Shown: positions 26,337-39,842 of the stretch, one piece after another
How positions within the stretch are numbered: position 1 is the stretch's first letter
Layout of the letters: each line of letters begins with the position of its first letter
Source of the DNA: an uncultured Neomegalonema sp.
Lineage (GTDB): Bacteria > Pseudomonadota > Alphaproteobacteria > Rhodobacterales > Rhodobacteraceae
Length of the DNA: 49,714 bases
Assembly: GCA_937957975.1 (NCBI GenBank)
Contig: CALFFK010000096.1
Coordinates: forward strand, 1-49,714
Reading direction: 5' to 3'
Program-made: the position numbers and the translations under genes
Notes under the pieces: model-generated
What the model was told of the DNA's origin: nothing
The model's input: only the letters and a program-made list of their open reading frames with translations
Database searches by the model: none

Positions 26337-27926
26337 TTGCGACCTGTATGGACTTGTATCGCGCTCGCCACGCTGACCCTTGCCGCCCCTGCCAACGCAG
26401 GGCGCATCCCCGAAGGCACACGCGAAGCCACAACGCCCTTGCCGGGAACAGTCATTCCCTTGCCCGAACGCACGCCCACCGGACGCTCCAACAGCTTTAG
26501 CCTTGGCTTGCTTTTCACCGCCGAAAAAGGCGACCGCGCGTCACAATTCGCCGTGGGCTATGCTCTCGATCAGGGCATCGGTATTACCGAAGACAATGCC
26601 GGGGCAGCCTTCTGGTATAAAAAGGCCGCGATGCAGGGCCATCCCTCTGCCCAGTATAATCTGGCCCTCATGTACGCGACCGGCGAAGGCGTCGGGAAAG
26701 ACGATAATCAGGAAATCCGCTGGTATCTCGCCGCCGCCGGACACAATCACCGTCACGCACAATATAATCTCGCCCTCAAATTTGATCGCGGTGCAGGCGT
26801 ACCCGAAGACCCCATAACAGCATTCCACTGGCTGTCCATCGCCGCCGAAGGGCGCGATCCCGATGCCCTCTACGCACTGGGGCTGGCCTATGACAACGGG
26901 CGCGGCACTGCCGAAGACAATGACCGCGCCGTGCGGTTCTACCGCGAAGCCGCCGCAATGGGCCATGCGGGCGCGTCGAATAATCTTGGCGTTATGTATG
27001 CGCTCGGTGAAGGCGTCGGCAAGGATGACGTGGAAGCAGTGCGTCACTATCGCCGCGCCGCCGAGGCAGGGGATATTGAAGCCCAGAACAACCTTGCCCG
27101 ACGGTATCAGGATGGTGTCGGTGTCACCCGCAATCCGACACAGGCGGCCCTGTGGTATCGCCGCGCCGCCGAACGCGGCTTCGCAGCGGCACAATTCGGT
27201 CTGGGCTGGCTCTACGATCAGGGTGAGGGCGTTGCACAGGACAAGAAACGCGCGCTGCATTGGTACGAACAGGCAGCCGAAGGCAATCATGTCGTTGCCC
27301 AGTACAATAGTGGCTGGATGTACGAGAACGGTGTCGGGACCGGGGTTGATCGCGACCGCGCGCTACATTGGTACGGGCAGGCCGCAGAAACAGGGGACCG
27401 GGATGCACAGCTTCGGCTTGCCCTCATGCATCAGTTCAATCAAGGAGAAGACCGTGATCTCGCGGCGGCCATGCGCTGGCATCTCGCGGCGGCGGCTCGG
27501 GGCGAAGCCCTGTCGATGACCAATCTCGGCTACCTGTTCGATTCCGGTGATGGCCTGCCCCGTGATCCGATGGCAGCAGTTGATTGGTATCGCCGTGCGG
27601 CGGCGGCGGGGGATGCGACCGGGCAATATAATCTCGCCCTGAAACTCGAAACCGGCGATGGCGTCGAAAAGGATGTTCGCCGCGCTGTTCACTGGTATCG
27701 GCGGGCGGCGCTGCAAGGCGAGCGCGATGCACAGCAGCGGCTGGGCGAGCTGTATGTCGGCGGCAGCGACATTGAACCGAACCCTGCGCTGGCGCTGGCA
27801 TGGTTCCGCCTTGCCGGTGAATCAAAAGCCGCAGAAATCCTCGCTCTCGAAAACCGTCTCAGCGAAGACGAACTCCGCGAAGCCGAAGAGCGGTTGGCGA
27901 CGCTGAAAGCGCGGCTGGCGCAGTAA
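26337..27926 (+). CDS. Secreted Sel1-repeat (tetratricopeptide-like) protein, 12 repeats
   Basis: 529 residues starting at TTG 26337 with GAGG 7 bases upstream. A signal peptide (WTCIALATLTLAAPANA) directs it to the periplasm. Residues 60-510 are a solenoid of twelve Sel1-like repeats of about 36 residues with the pattern A-x-x-x-L-x-x-Y/M-x-x-G-x-G-V-x-x-D-x-x-x-A-x-x-W/H-Y-x-x-A-A, for example AQYNLALMYATGEGVGKDD and AQFGLGWLYDQGEGVAQDKK. Such proteins act as adaptors in signalling or envelope complexes; the partner here is unknown. A short charged helix closes the protein (LSEDELREAEERLATLKARL). Confidence 0.87.
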   Translation: MRPVWTCIALATLTLAAPANAGRIPEGTREATTPLPGTVIPLPERTPTGRSNSFSLGLLFTAEKGDRASQFAVGYALDQGIGITEDNAGAAFWYKKAAMQGHPSAQYNLALMYATGEGVGKDDNQEIRWYLAAAGHNHRHAQYNLALKFDRGAGVPEDPITAFHWLSIAAEGRDPDALYALGLAYDNGRGTAEDNDRAVRFYREAAAMGHAGASNNLGVMYALGEGVGKDDVEAVRHYRRAAEAGDIEAQNNLARRYQDGVGVTRNPTQAALWYRRAAERGFAAAQFGLGWLYDQGEGVAQDKKRALHWYEQAAEGNHVVAQYNSGWMYENGVGTGVDRDRALHWYGQAAETGDRDAQLRLALMHQFNQGEDRDLAAAMRWHLAAAARGEALSMTNLGYLFDSGDGLPRDPMAAVDWYRRAAAAGDATGQYNLALKLETGDGVEKDVRRAVHWYRRAALQGERDAQQRLGELYVGGSDIEPNPALALAWFRLAGESKAAEILALENRLSEDELREAEERLATLKARLAQ

Positions 27927-27967
27927 GACGAACGCGCCAGCCCCGACCATTCTGGTCGCAGAATACT

Positions 27968-28177
27968 CTAACTGCCAGTGATTTTTGCCATGATGTCATC
28001 CACCGAGAGGCCAAAACCCTCCAGCATCGAGAGATCAATGCCTTTCTCGGCCAGAAGGGCTTTCACGCCCTCTGCATCAAGCCCCTTGATCGCGGAGGCG
28101 TCGATGCCGCTCTCACTGAGCTTGCCCATGATATCGCCTGCGCCACCAAGGCTGCCGAGCATATTACCCAGACCCAT
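27968..28177 (-). CDS. Small hypothetical protein, 69 aa
   Basis: MGLGNMLGSLGGAGDIMGKL followed by SESGIDASAIKGLDAEGVKA and LLAEKGIDLSMLEGFGLSVD. AGGAGAG lies 5 bases before ATG 28177, which makes the call credible. It has no signal peptide and no long hydrophobic helix; glycine-rich start, then short helical blocks with repeated GID. I do not recognise the family. It is convergent with the Sel1 gene and borders the insertion-sequence remnant. Confidence 0.65.
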   Translation of the reverse strand: MGLGNMLGSLGGAGDIMGKLSESGIDASAIKGLDAEGVKALLAEKGIDLSMLEGFGLSVDDIMAKITGS

Positions 28178-28268
28178 TGTTTCTCTCCTTTTGACATGAT
28201 GGAGCATCGCTCCTGCCACAGCGGTAGAGCATCAGGGGTTAATGGCGATTTTACCCATTTCTATGGTT

Positions 28269-29060
28269 TATATACCCAGACTCTCGAATATCCCCACCTT
28301 TGAAAAGACTCGATTTTTGTTTCATGATTTTCCGTTGAGCAGGATTTCGCAATTCAGTTTGAAGCCGGGTGAACGTCAGATTCTGGAAGGTCTGGTTGTT
28401 CGTCGTGCGAATGCGCTGCTGTTGCTTGATGACGGGATGAGCGCGAGCGATGTGGGCAGGGTGCTTTATCTGGATGTGTAAACGATCCGGCTCTGGCGGA
28501 GCCGCTTTGTGCCGGAAGGCCGTGCCTCGCTGGAGATGAAGGGCTACCGTCAGCGCGAAGGCCATATGACGCGGGCTGAACAGCTTACCCGATGACGAGG
28601 CGGTGCTCTTCAGCGATGCGGTGCATCCCGAATACCAGTCACGCCCTGCCCATGGCTGGTTTCCCAAAGGCGGCAAACCGGCAGTCAAGACCACATCAGG
28701 GCGTAAGCGGGTCAATATCCAGGGTGCGCTCAATCTGGAAACCTTCGATTTCAGGTTCGTTCAGGGCGAGAAGATCAATGCCCAAACGACCCGACAACTG
28801 CTGACGAAGATCGAGACAGCATATCCGGCCAGGCGCATGAGACTGCATTTTCTGCCCAAATATGCGCCCCATCTCAACCCCATAGAGCGATTATGGGCGT
28901 CATGCACAGGTACGTGACCCACAACGCCCATTATCCGGAATTCGGCGGCTTCCTCGACGCCGTTCTCCGCTTTTTCCGCGAGACTATTCCCCGGAAATGG
29001 CGCGATTTCCGCGTCATCTCACACGAAAAACACCAGATTATTCAGTGGTGAGAGTATATA
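28269..29060 (+). mobile_element. IS630-family insertion sequence remnant
   Basis: The decayed transposase lies between possible terminal inverted repeats: TATATAC at 28269-28275 and its complement GTATATA at 29054-29060. IS630 elements insert at TA, and TA-rich sequence is found at both ends. The short match of the ends makes the exact borders uncertain. Confidence 0.6.
28332..29051 (+). pseudogene. Decayed IS630-family transposase
   Basis: Pieces of one transposase in two frames. Segment 1 (FSLKPGERQILEGLVVRRAN, then a TAA at 28479-28481, then TIRLWRSRFVPEGRASLEMK) is the helix-turn-helix part. After MTRAEQ about 100 residues are missing. Segment 2 (frame +1) has DDEAVLFSDAVHPEYQSRPA, HGWFPKGGK, YAPHLNPIERLW, with DDE residues of the Tc1/mariner-like core. 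Segment 3 returns to the first frame (MHRYVTHNAHYPEFGGFLDA to IIQW and stop). A stop, an internal deletion and two frameshifts make it non-functional. Confidence 0.85.
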
Positions 29061-29242
29061 TGGATTTTTGCATTCGCGAAAATCAAAGGGATCGTCGGTA
29101 ATTTTTGCTAATCACGGCTCGTTTGGCACAAGAAAACCGGATATGGAGGCTCATGCAGCGCGGGTCACTACCGGATACCCTGCGGCATGGGGGCCGCTTT
29201 TGGTTTCGGAGCGACTGTTACCAGCCGCTCCGCGAGATCGTA
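29061..29242. other. Spacer between IS remnant and cold-shock gene
   Basis: No gene is supported. It contains a hairpin GGAGCG/CGCTCC with inner CTG/CAG pairing at 29208-29231, just beyond the cold-shock stop codon on the minus strand; this may be its terminator, though no T run follows. Confidence 0.4.
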
Positions 29243-29452
29243 TCAGTCTTCGATTTTGAGGTTCGTTGCCGATTCGCGGCCATCACGGCCCGCTTCGACG
29301 TCAAAGCTGATTTTCTGGCCATCTTCGAGGCCGTGAAGGCCCGCACGCTCAACGGCGCTGACATGAACAAAGATATCTTTCGAGCCGCTCTCAGGCTGAA
29401 TGAAGCCGAAACCCTTGGTTGGGTTGAACCATTTTACAGTGCCATTGGCCAT
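29243..29452 (-). CDS. cspA: Cold-shock protein, CspA family
   Basis: 69 residues, a single cold-shock domain. RNP-1 is KGFGFIQ and RNP-2 is DIFVHVSAV, the two RNA-binding motifs; the opening MANGTVKWFNPTKG is typical. These proteins bind single-stranded RNA and melt secondary structure. ATG 29452 is preferred, with GGAGA 7 bases upstream; the longer frame adds MFLWRLQ inside the leader. The leader from the predicted promoter is about 100 bases. Confidence 0.95.
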   Translation of the reverse strand: MANGTVKWFNPTKGFGFIQPESGSKDIFVHVSAVERAGLHGLEDGQKISFDVEAGRDGRESATNLKIED

Positions 29453-29772
29453 CTGTAGTCTCCATAGAAACATTACTGCCCGCGGTGTGCGGCAGCTGCG
29501 GCGCGGTCAAGCAAGACCGAATGACTGTAGCTTCTTACGGAGACAGCGGATCGACTTAGTATAACGTTGCAAGCCCCATATGGCGGTTTCGAACGTTGGA
29601 TGCAAGGGGCGAAACATTTAGCTCTTGCCATTCCCCTGCATTGCGACTGCAAATTATTCCGTATGCTGTAATTTCTACACAGGCAGGAAATCCGCAGCAT
29701 TGCAACGCAGCTCTCTCATCTGGCGCGAGCCAACCGCTTTCGCCCGGTGACGGGAATGTGAAAATTAGGCAG
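29453..29772 (-). promoter_or_regulatory. Promoter and leader region of cspA
   Basis: A 320-base non-coding stretch. On the minus strand a TATACT (29558-29563) makes a good -10 box about 105 bases before the cspA start; the -35 region is poor. The leader contains GC-rich palindromic bits (CCGCGG, GCAGCTGC). Reading frames here have no family pattern, so I see no gene. Confidence 0.45.
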
Positions 29773-29868
29773 TTATTTTTTCCGGTGATTCTTCTCACCA
29801 TGGTCTTCAGGGAAGGTCGTAGGGGCCACGCCAATCAGTCCGGCATCCGAATAGCGATAAATCGTCAT
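29773..29868 (-). CDS. 31-residue small ORF coupled to proA
   Basis: ATG 29868 overlaps the proA stop (ATGA) and opens [19 protein letters not shown], ending in a basic HRKK before TAA. The composition looks like real coding sequence and the coupling suggests translation, but nothing is recognised. It could be the start of a formerly longer gene. Confidence 0.4.
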   Translation of the reverse strand: MTIYRYSDAGLIGVAPTTFPEDHGEKNHRKK

Positions 29869-31139
29869 GCCCGCACCGCCCCCTTCGATTCGACAAGATA
29901 TTTGAAGCTGGTGAGCTGCTCGGCTCCGATGGGTCCGCGTGCGTGCATTTTTCCGGTTGCAATTCCAATTTCTGCACCCATTCCGAATTCTCCGCCATCG
30001 GCAAACTGGGTCGAGGTGTTGCGCATCAGAATCGCACTATCGAGACGGGCAAAGAATGTGGCGGCGATGCTGTCATCTTCCGTCACGATGCACTCGGTGT
30101 GACTTGAGCCGAACTCACGGATATGCGCGATGGCCCCGTGCACGCCATCGACCATACGGGCAGCGATGATGGTATCGAGAAATTCATGGCCGAAATCAGC
30201 GTCAGTGGCCGGAACAACATCCGCCGCCGCGTTTTGCACATCCACATCGCCGCGCACCTCGCACCCAGCCGCGCGCAAGGCAGCGACGACCGGCGCCACG
30301 GCATCCGGCGCTGCCCGGTCAAACAACAGGCATTCTGCGGCCCCGCAAATCCCCGTGCGACGCATCTTGGCATTGACGGCGAGATCGACAGCCATTTTCC
30401 TGTCTGCTGCACCGTCGATGTAAAGGTGGCAGATACCGTCGAGATGAGCGAAAATCGGCACACGCGCGTCAGACTGCACCCGCTCCACAAGGCTTCGCCC
30501 CCCACGCGGAACGATCACATCGACGGCTCCCTCCAATCCGCCAAGAAGCGCCCCAACCGCCGCCCGGTCGCGGGTCGGCACAAGCTGGATCGCGGTTTCG
30601 GGCAGGTCTGCGGCGCGCAGCCCCTCGACCAAAGCCGCATGGATGGCGGTGGCCGAATGGAAGCTTTCCGACCCCCCTCGCAGGATCGCGGCATTCCCGG
30701 ATTTCAGGCATAATGCCCCGGCATCGGCAGTCACGTTCGGGCGGCTTTCGTAGATGACGCCAATGACACCCAAAGGTGTACGAACCCGACGGATATGCAG
30801 GCCGTTGGGACGCCGCCATTCAGCGATGACCTCCCCCACTGGATCAGTGGATTCCGCCACTGCCTCCAACCCTTTGGCCATGGCTTCGATACGCTCCGGG
30901 TTCAGGATGAGGCGGTCCATCATGGCATCCGTCAGACCCTTTTCGCGGCCATACGCCACATCGCGCGCATTCGCCTCCAACAATGCCGGAACCGAGGCAC
31001 GCAGGGCCGTTGCCGCCGCCTGCAATGCCCGCACTTTTACCTCTGGCGACGTGGAGGCCAATATAGCGGCGGCATCGCGGGCATCGCGGCCCACAGCACG
31101 CATCATCGCGGAAATATCGGCGGAGTTGTTATCGGTCAT
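29865..31139 (-). CDS. proA: Gamma-glutamyl phosphate reductase
   Basis: 424 residues. ProA reduces gamma-glutamyl phosphate with NADPH to glutamate semialdehyde in proline synthesis. Conserved blocks include [45 protein letters not shown] and [17 protein letters not shown] with the catalytic Cys, and [29 protein letters not shown] sits directly before ATG 31139; the longer upstream extension has no support. The gene proB, often adjacent, is not in this window. It is divergent from rimP with about 200 bases between starts. Confidence 0.96.
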   Translation of the reverse strand: MTDNNSADISAMMRAVGRDARDAAAILASTSPEVKVRALQAAATALRASVPALLEANARDVAYGREKGLTDAMMDRLILNPERIEAMAKGLEAVAESTDPVGEVIAEWRRPNGLHIRRVRTPLGVIGVIYESRPNVTADAGALCLKSGNAAILRGGSESFHSATAIHAALVEGLRAADLPETAIQLVPTRDRAAVGALLGGLEGAVDVIVPRGGRSLVERVQSDARVPIFAHLDGICHLYIDGAADRKMAVDLAVNAKMRRTGICGAAECLLFDRAAPDAVAPVVAALRAAGCEVRGDVDVQNAAADVVPATDADFGHEFLDTIIAARMVDGVHGAIAHIREFGSSHTECIVTEDDSIAATFFARLDSAILMRNTSTQFADGGEFGMGAEIGIATGKMHARGPIGAEQLTSFKYLVESKGAVRA

Positions 31140-31312
31140 GGCTTCCTCACACCATCCAGAGCACATCGCGCACAATTGCCATCTATCGCCCCGCAGCGCA
31201 ATGAACGGACGTGATGTAGCGCAACGGTTTCCCCTTGCGCGCGCGCGCTGAACCCCCTAACTGTTCCTCAACAGCGGCTCGCCTCCGACGGAGACGATCC
31301 ACCGGATACTTC

Positions 31313-31337
31313 AAACGGGCCGCATGGCTCGTTTTTC
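31313..31337 (+). terminator. Attenuator-like terminator in the rimP leader
   Basis: 9-bp stem AAACGGGCC / GGCTCGTTT (one G-T pair), loop GCAT, and the 3' arm runs into TTTTT. It lies 10 bases before the rimP start, so it would cut leader transcripts off just before the rimP-nusA operon. Confidence 0.65.
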
Positions 31338-31346
31338 ATTTCCGGG

Positions 31347-31964
31347 ATGCGTTACTTTATGGACACTGCCCTCCTAGTCGCCAAAACGCCCGCCGAGACG
31401 CGGCTGGTAGACTTACTCAGCCCCTCTGCCGAGGGCATGGGCTACGAGATCGTGCGCCTGCGCCTGATGGGCGCCGGAATGCCCGGTGCGCCCGTCACGC
31501 TTCAGATCATGGCCGAAAAACCCGATGGCACGATGGAGATTGACGATTGCGCCGAGCTTTCCCATGCCGTTTCCGCCATCATGGATGTGGAAGACCCCAT
31601 CGACAAGGAATACAGTCTCGAAGTCTCTTCGCCCGGCATTGATCGCCCTCTGACCCGCGCCAAGGATTTCGCGGAATATGCGGGACACCGCGCAAAGATC
31701 GAGATGTCTTTTCCCCTGGAGGGTGGCCGAAGAAACTTTCGTGGCGATATTCGCGGGCTGGAAGGGGATGCCGTTTCTCTGGCCCTTGATGATGGCCCGC
31801 CCGTGGCCCTGCCCCTGCGCGATATTGCCGATGCAAAGCTCGTCATCACAGACAAGTTGATCGAGGAAAGCCTCAAACGAAAGCGCGTTCCTGATGCGAG
31901 CGCCGTTGACGATGTAGAATACGAAACGGACTCCTCAGAGAGTTCTGAAGAAGGGGAGACCTGA
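31347..31964 (+). CDS. rimP: Ribosome maturation factor RimP
   Basis: 205 residues from ATG 31347, or 201 from ATG 31359 (no clear ribosome site favours one). RimP helps 30S assembly. The N-terminal domain carries GMGYEIVRLRLMG and IDDCAELSHAVSAIMDVEDP; the central hallmark is YSLEVSSPGIDRPL; the C-terminal SH3-like domain has FRGDIRGLEGDAVSLALDD. A long acidic tail (YETDSSESSEEGET) extends beyond the usual length of about 150-170. First gene of the operon, 3 bases before nusA. Confidence 0.95.
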   Translation: MRYFMDTALLVAKTPAETRLVDLLSPSAEGMGYEIVRLRLMGAGMPGAPVTLQIMAEKPDGTMEIDDCAELSHAVSAIMDVEDPIDKEYSLEVSSPGIDRPLTRAKDFAEYAGHRAKIEMSFPLEGGRRNFRGDIRGLEGDAVSLALDDGPPVALPLRDIADAKLVITDKLIEESLKRKRVPDASAVDDVEYETDSSESSEEGET

Positions 31965-31967
31965 CTC

Positions 31968-33638
31968 ATGGCCAGTGCAAACAAGCTCGAACTGCTCCAG
32001 ATCGCCGATGCGGTCGCGCGCGAGAAGATGATTGATCGCATGATCGTGATCGAGGCGATGGAAGAGGCCATACAAAAGGCCGCCCGCTCAAAATACGGGG
32101 CTGAGTACGATATTCGCGCCCATATTGACCCCAAAACGGGTGATCTCAAGATGGCCCGCTATCGTGAGATCGTGGAAGAGGTCGAGAATTCCTCCACCGA
32201 AATGCTGCTCGAAGACGCACAGATCAAGGATTCGGACGCGGAAATGGGCGGATTCGTCATCGAGCCGCTGCCCCCTATGGAATATGGCCGTGTCGCCGCC
32301 CAGACCGCCAAGCAGGTTATCGTCCAGAAAGTGCGCGAAGCCGAGCGCGACCAGCAATTTGACGAATACAAGGATCGCGTGGGCGAGATCATCAACGGCA
32401 CCGTCAAGCGCGTTGAATATGGCAATGTCATCGTTGACCTTGGCCGGGGCGAGGCCGTCGTGCGCCGCGATCAGCAAATCCCCCGCGAGATGTTCCGGCA
32501 GGGCGACCGCATTCGCGCGCTTGTGCTGGATGTACGCCGCGAAGCGCGCGGGCCGCAGATTTTCCTATCCCGCGCTGCCCCTCCCTTCATGGCCGCGCTG
32601 TTCATGCAGGAAGTACCGGAAATCTACGACGGTATCATCGAAATCCGGGCCGTGGCCCGCGACCCCGGCTCCCGCGCGAAGATTGGCGTGATCTCGAATG
32701 ATTCGAGCATTGACCCGGTCGGAGCCTGCGTCGGCATGCGAGGCAGCCGCGTTCAGGCCGTGGTTGGCGAGCTTCAGGGCGAAAAGATCGACATCATTCC
32801 GTGGTCCGACGACCACGCAACCTTCATCGTCAATGCGCTTCAGCCCGCCGAGGTTGCCAAGGTTGTTCTTGATGAGGATGCCGAGCGTATCGAAGTGGTC
32901 GTCCCGGACGAACAACTCAGCCTCGCCATCGGTCGGCGCGGCCAGAACGTGCGTCTCGCCAGCCAGCTTACGGGCTGGGACATCGACATTATGACCGAAG
33001 CCGATGAAAGCGAGCGCCGTCAGAAGGAATTCGAAGTCCAGACCGCATTGTTCATCGGAGCACTGGATGTGGACGAGATGATCGCCAATCTGCTCGTTTC
33101 CGAAGGGTTCTCGTCGCTGGACGAGGTTGCATATGTACCTTTCGAGGAAATCGCGAGCATCGACGGCTTCGACGAAGACACCGCAGCCGAGCTTCAGGCC
33201 CGTGCCGTGGACTTCCTGGAAGCGCAGAACACCGCGCATCTTGAGGCTGCCCGCACCGCCGGAATGCAGGAAGACCTCATCGAATTCGAAGGTCTTACCC
33301 CGCCAATGCTCGAAGCCTTGTCAAAGGAAGGTATCCTCACACTCACTGACTTTGCCGAGCTGGCGGATTGGGAACTGGCGGGTGGCTATACGGTCGTCAA
33401 TGGTCAGCGGACCAAGGATGATGGTATTCTCGAACCCTTCGATATCAGCGAAGACGAGGCACAGACCTTCATTATGACCGCTAGGGTGGTTCTGGGCATG
33501 ATGACCGCAGAAGAGGCCTTCCCGGTCGCGGAAGAAAGCGACGAAGAAGAGGAAGAGACAGGCGAAGACACCCCAGCCCTGAGCGATGCAGAGGCCGTGT
33601 TCGCTGATTTTAAGGGCGATGCTTCGAAGCCTAACTGA
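31968..33638 (+). CDS. nusA: Transcription termination/antitermination factor NusA
   Basis: 556 residues. The order is the N-terminal RNA polymerase-binding domain ([20 protein letters not shown]), S1 domain ([20 protein letters not shown]), two KH domains ([40 protein letters not shown]) and two C-terminal acidic helix-hairpin repeats ([20 protein letters not shown]). It modulates pausing and termination and binds rRNA antitermination sites. Starts 3 bases after rimP. NusA can regulate its own operon in other bacteria, which fits the hairpin upstream of rimP. Confidence 0.97.
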   Translation: MASANKLELLQIADAVAREKMIDRMIVIEAMEEAIQKAARSKYGAEYDIRAHIDPKTGDLKMARYREIVEEVENSSTEMLLEDAQIKDSDAEMGGFVIEPLPPMEYGRVAAQTAKQVIVQKVREAERDQQFDEYKDRVGEIINGTVKRVEYGNVIVDLGRGEAVVRRDQQIPREMFRQGDRIRALVLDVRREARGPQIFLSRAAPPFMAALFMQEVPEIYDGIIEIRAVARDPGSRAKIGVISNDSSIDPVGACVGMRGSRVQAVVGELQGEKIDIIPWSDDHATFIVNALQPAEVAKVVLDEDAERIEVVVPDEQLSLAIGRRGQNVRLASQLTGWDIDIMTEADESERRQKEFEVQTALFIGALDVDEMIANLLVSEGFSSLDEVAYVPFEEIASIDGFDEDTAAELQARAVDFLEAQNTAHLEAARTAGMQEDLIEFEGLTPPMLEALSKEGILTLTDFAELADWELAGGYTVVNGQRTKDDGILEPFDISEDEAQTFIMTARVVLGMMTAEEAFPVAEESDEEEEETGEDTPALSDAEAVFADFKGDASKPN

Positions 33639-33657
33639 GTAAACAACTGACCAATCG

Positions 33658-33679
33658 CCTGCCCCGGCTTTGGGGCAGG
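33658..33679 (+). terminator. Hairpin between nusA and ylxR
   Basis: Perfect 8-bp stem CCTGCCCC / GGGGCAGG with a 6-base loop, no T run. May lower read-through into ylxR-infB or protect the upstream RNA. Confidence 0.4.
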
Positions 33680-33707
33680 AAATCATTCCACTGTGAAAGG
33701 AACCTTG

Positions 33708-34307
33708 GTGTCACGCGGCAGACGGGACAAGACACTGGAGCGGCTTGATGGCCTGGACCGCAAATGCATTGCGACCGGCGAGAGCGGGGTGCGTGACGAT
33801 CTGATCCGGTTCGTCGCAGGGCCAGAAGGCAATATCGTCCCCGATCTGGCCGAAAAGCTGCCCGGAAGGGGTGTCTGGATTACCGCCACACGCGAAGCCC
33901 TGACAAAGGCCGTCACAAAGGGACTGTTCTCGCGCGGTTTGAAGACAAAAATCGAAGCCCCTGCCGACCTGCCCGACACCATCGAGCGGCTTCTAACACG
34001 TCGCCTGATCGATTCGGTTGCAATGGCCCGCAAGGCAGGGGCCGCAACCTGTGGTTTCGAAAGGGTACGCGACACGATCGCAACAGGTCGTGTTGCGATG
34101 ATTTTTGCTGCTTCTGACGGCGCAGAAGGCGGTAAATCGAAGATCAGAAACCTTGCAGACGGGACGAAGACCTGTTCAACGCTATCATCTGAGGAATTGG
34201 GCTTGGCCTTTGGACGGGAAACTGTGATACACGCGGCGCTTCTTGAGGGGGGCGTCACGAAACGGGTGTTACGCGAAGCTGGACGGCTGGAGGGATTTAG
34301 ATCCTGA
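33708..34307 (+). CDS. ylxR: RNA-binding protein, YlxR (DUF448) plus L7Ae-like domain
   Basis: 199 residues from GTG 33708, with AAAGG 7 bases upstream (TTG 33705 and GTG 33693 are possible starts). The N-terminal YlxR domain has RKCIATGESGVRDDLIRFVA and LAEKLPGRGVWI, the conserved RNA-binding face. From about residue 95 follows an L7Ae/L30e-like domain (LIDSVAMARKAGAATCGFER, GRVAMIFAASDGAEGGKSKI, LGLAFGRETVIHAALLEG). The two-domain form is typical of alphaproteobacteria and always sits between nusA and infB; function is in ribosome assembly or RNA metabolism. Confidence 0.9.
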   Translation: MSRGRRDKTLERLDGLDRKCIATGESGVRDDLIRFVAGPEGNIVPDLAEKLPGRGVWITATREALTKAVTKGLFSRGLKTKIEAPADLPDTIERLLTRRLIDSVAMARKAGAATCGFERVRDTIATGRVAMIFAASDGAEGGKSKIRNLADGTKTCSTLSSEELGLAFGRETVIHAALLEGGVTKRVLREAGRLEGFRS

Positions 34308-34433
34308 AACGCCAGTCGGTGGATCAAGGGCACCCGCAGAATACCAAACGCGGAGGCGACAGTGATGTCGTAGACATTCAGGACGGAACGTGGGTCACCC
34401 GAACAAAGTGTGATCGCACTATGGAAAAGACAC

Positions 34434-37251
<2,818 letters not shown>

Positions 37252-37259
<8 letters not shown>

Positions 37260-37440
37260 CAGCGCGTCCAACGCTCTGTATGACATTGAAAGCGGCGCAT
37301 CCCTGCGCCGCTTTCTTCGTGAAGACGAGACACTTCTCTGGTCGGGCACTCCGAGGCAAGGACGTATCCGTCATCATCTTGATGGGTTTTTCAGGGCGAT
37401 TGCCGTTGTTGAATCTGCCGTATTCGCTCCGAGAGTTTAA
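37252..37440 (+). pseudogene. Possible remnant of a PH-domain protein
   Basis: A 62-residue frame from TTG 37252, overlapping the infB stop, contains EDETLLWSGTPRQGRI, which resembles the opening of bacterial PH-domain membrane proteins (E-x-I-L-W-x-G-x-P-x-Q-G), then stops without the expected membrane helices. The infB terminator lies within the same bases, so it may be coincidence. Confidence 0.3.
37288..37319 (+). terminator. Intrinsic terminator of infB
   Basis: Perfect 12-bp stem GAAAGCGGCGCA / TGCGCCGCTTTC, loop TCCC, then TTCG; 29 bases after the stop codon. Confidence 0.85.
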
Positions 37441-37502
37441 AGACACCTGCGGATTGGCTTGAAAAGCTTGCGGCGAAGGCGAAGGCGCATTAGCTCCATC
37501 CC

Positions 37503-37882
37503 ATGAAGAAATCCGCCCCCACCCGTGGCCCCTCCAATCGCCAGCTTCGCGTTGGCGAGGTCATTCGCCGTGCCGTAACCGACATGCTGATGCGTGGCGA
37601 CCTGTTCGACCCGGACCTCGAAAACCAGTCGATCATTGTCACCGAGGCCCAGCCCTCGCCCGACCTGCGCAACGTCACGCTTTATATCTCGGTGTTGGGC
37701 GGCAAGAACGAGGAGCGCGTTCTCGCGGGCCTGCGCCGCAACGACAAGCAAATCCGGCGCGAGGCATTGGCGGGTCTTGGCCTGCGCTCTACCCCTCGCC
37801 TTGCCTTTGAGATTGATCGTACCTTTGATCGCCTCGACACAACCACCCGCATGTTTGCCGATCCGAAAGTCCGTCAGGACAT

Positions 37883-37901
<19 letters not shown>
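37503..37901 (+). CDS. rbfA: Ribosome-binding factor A
   Basis: 132 residues, KH-like fold. RbfA binds 16S helix 1 and completes 30S maturation, notably in the cold. Conserved parts: RQLRVGEVIRRAVTDMLMRG, IIVTEAQPSPDLRNVTLYIS and LRSTPRLAFEIDRTFDRLD. ATG 37503 has no clear Shine-Dalgarno. The 3' end overlaps the convergent GFA gene by 19 bases, and a terminator separates it from infB. Confidence 0.95.
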
Positions 37902-39678
<1,777 letters not shown>

Positions 39679-39730
39679 CTATACTGTTTCACTACCTTAT
39701 CCCCTGACTCTCTTCTTCCCGGAAGACATA

Positions 39731-39745
39731 GTGGATTAATTCCAC
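39731..39745. promoter_or_regulatory. Palindrome between aroA and the usher locus
   Basis: GTGGATTAATTCCAC: 5-bp arms GTGGA / TCCAC with a 5-base AT centre, 77 bases upstream of aroA and about 98 bases past the tip-like gene. Possible operator or part of a terminator. Confidence 0.35.
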
Positions 39746-39842
39746 CGTTTGGAACCCCTGCTTTCCCACGGCGATGATTTTGCCCGGCGCGGCTGTCCAT
39801 TACAGTATTTTCCGCGATACCCTCTGATGGTATTCAACGGCA

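Noticed and set aside
29556-29834. 92-codon minus-strand frame upstream of cspA
   Set aside because: No motif, overlaps the likely cspA promoter and the proA-coupled small ORF; better read as control region.
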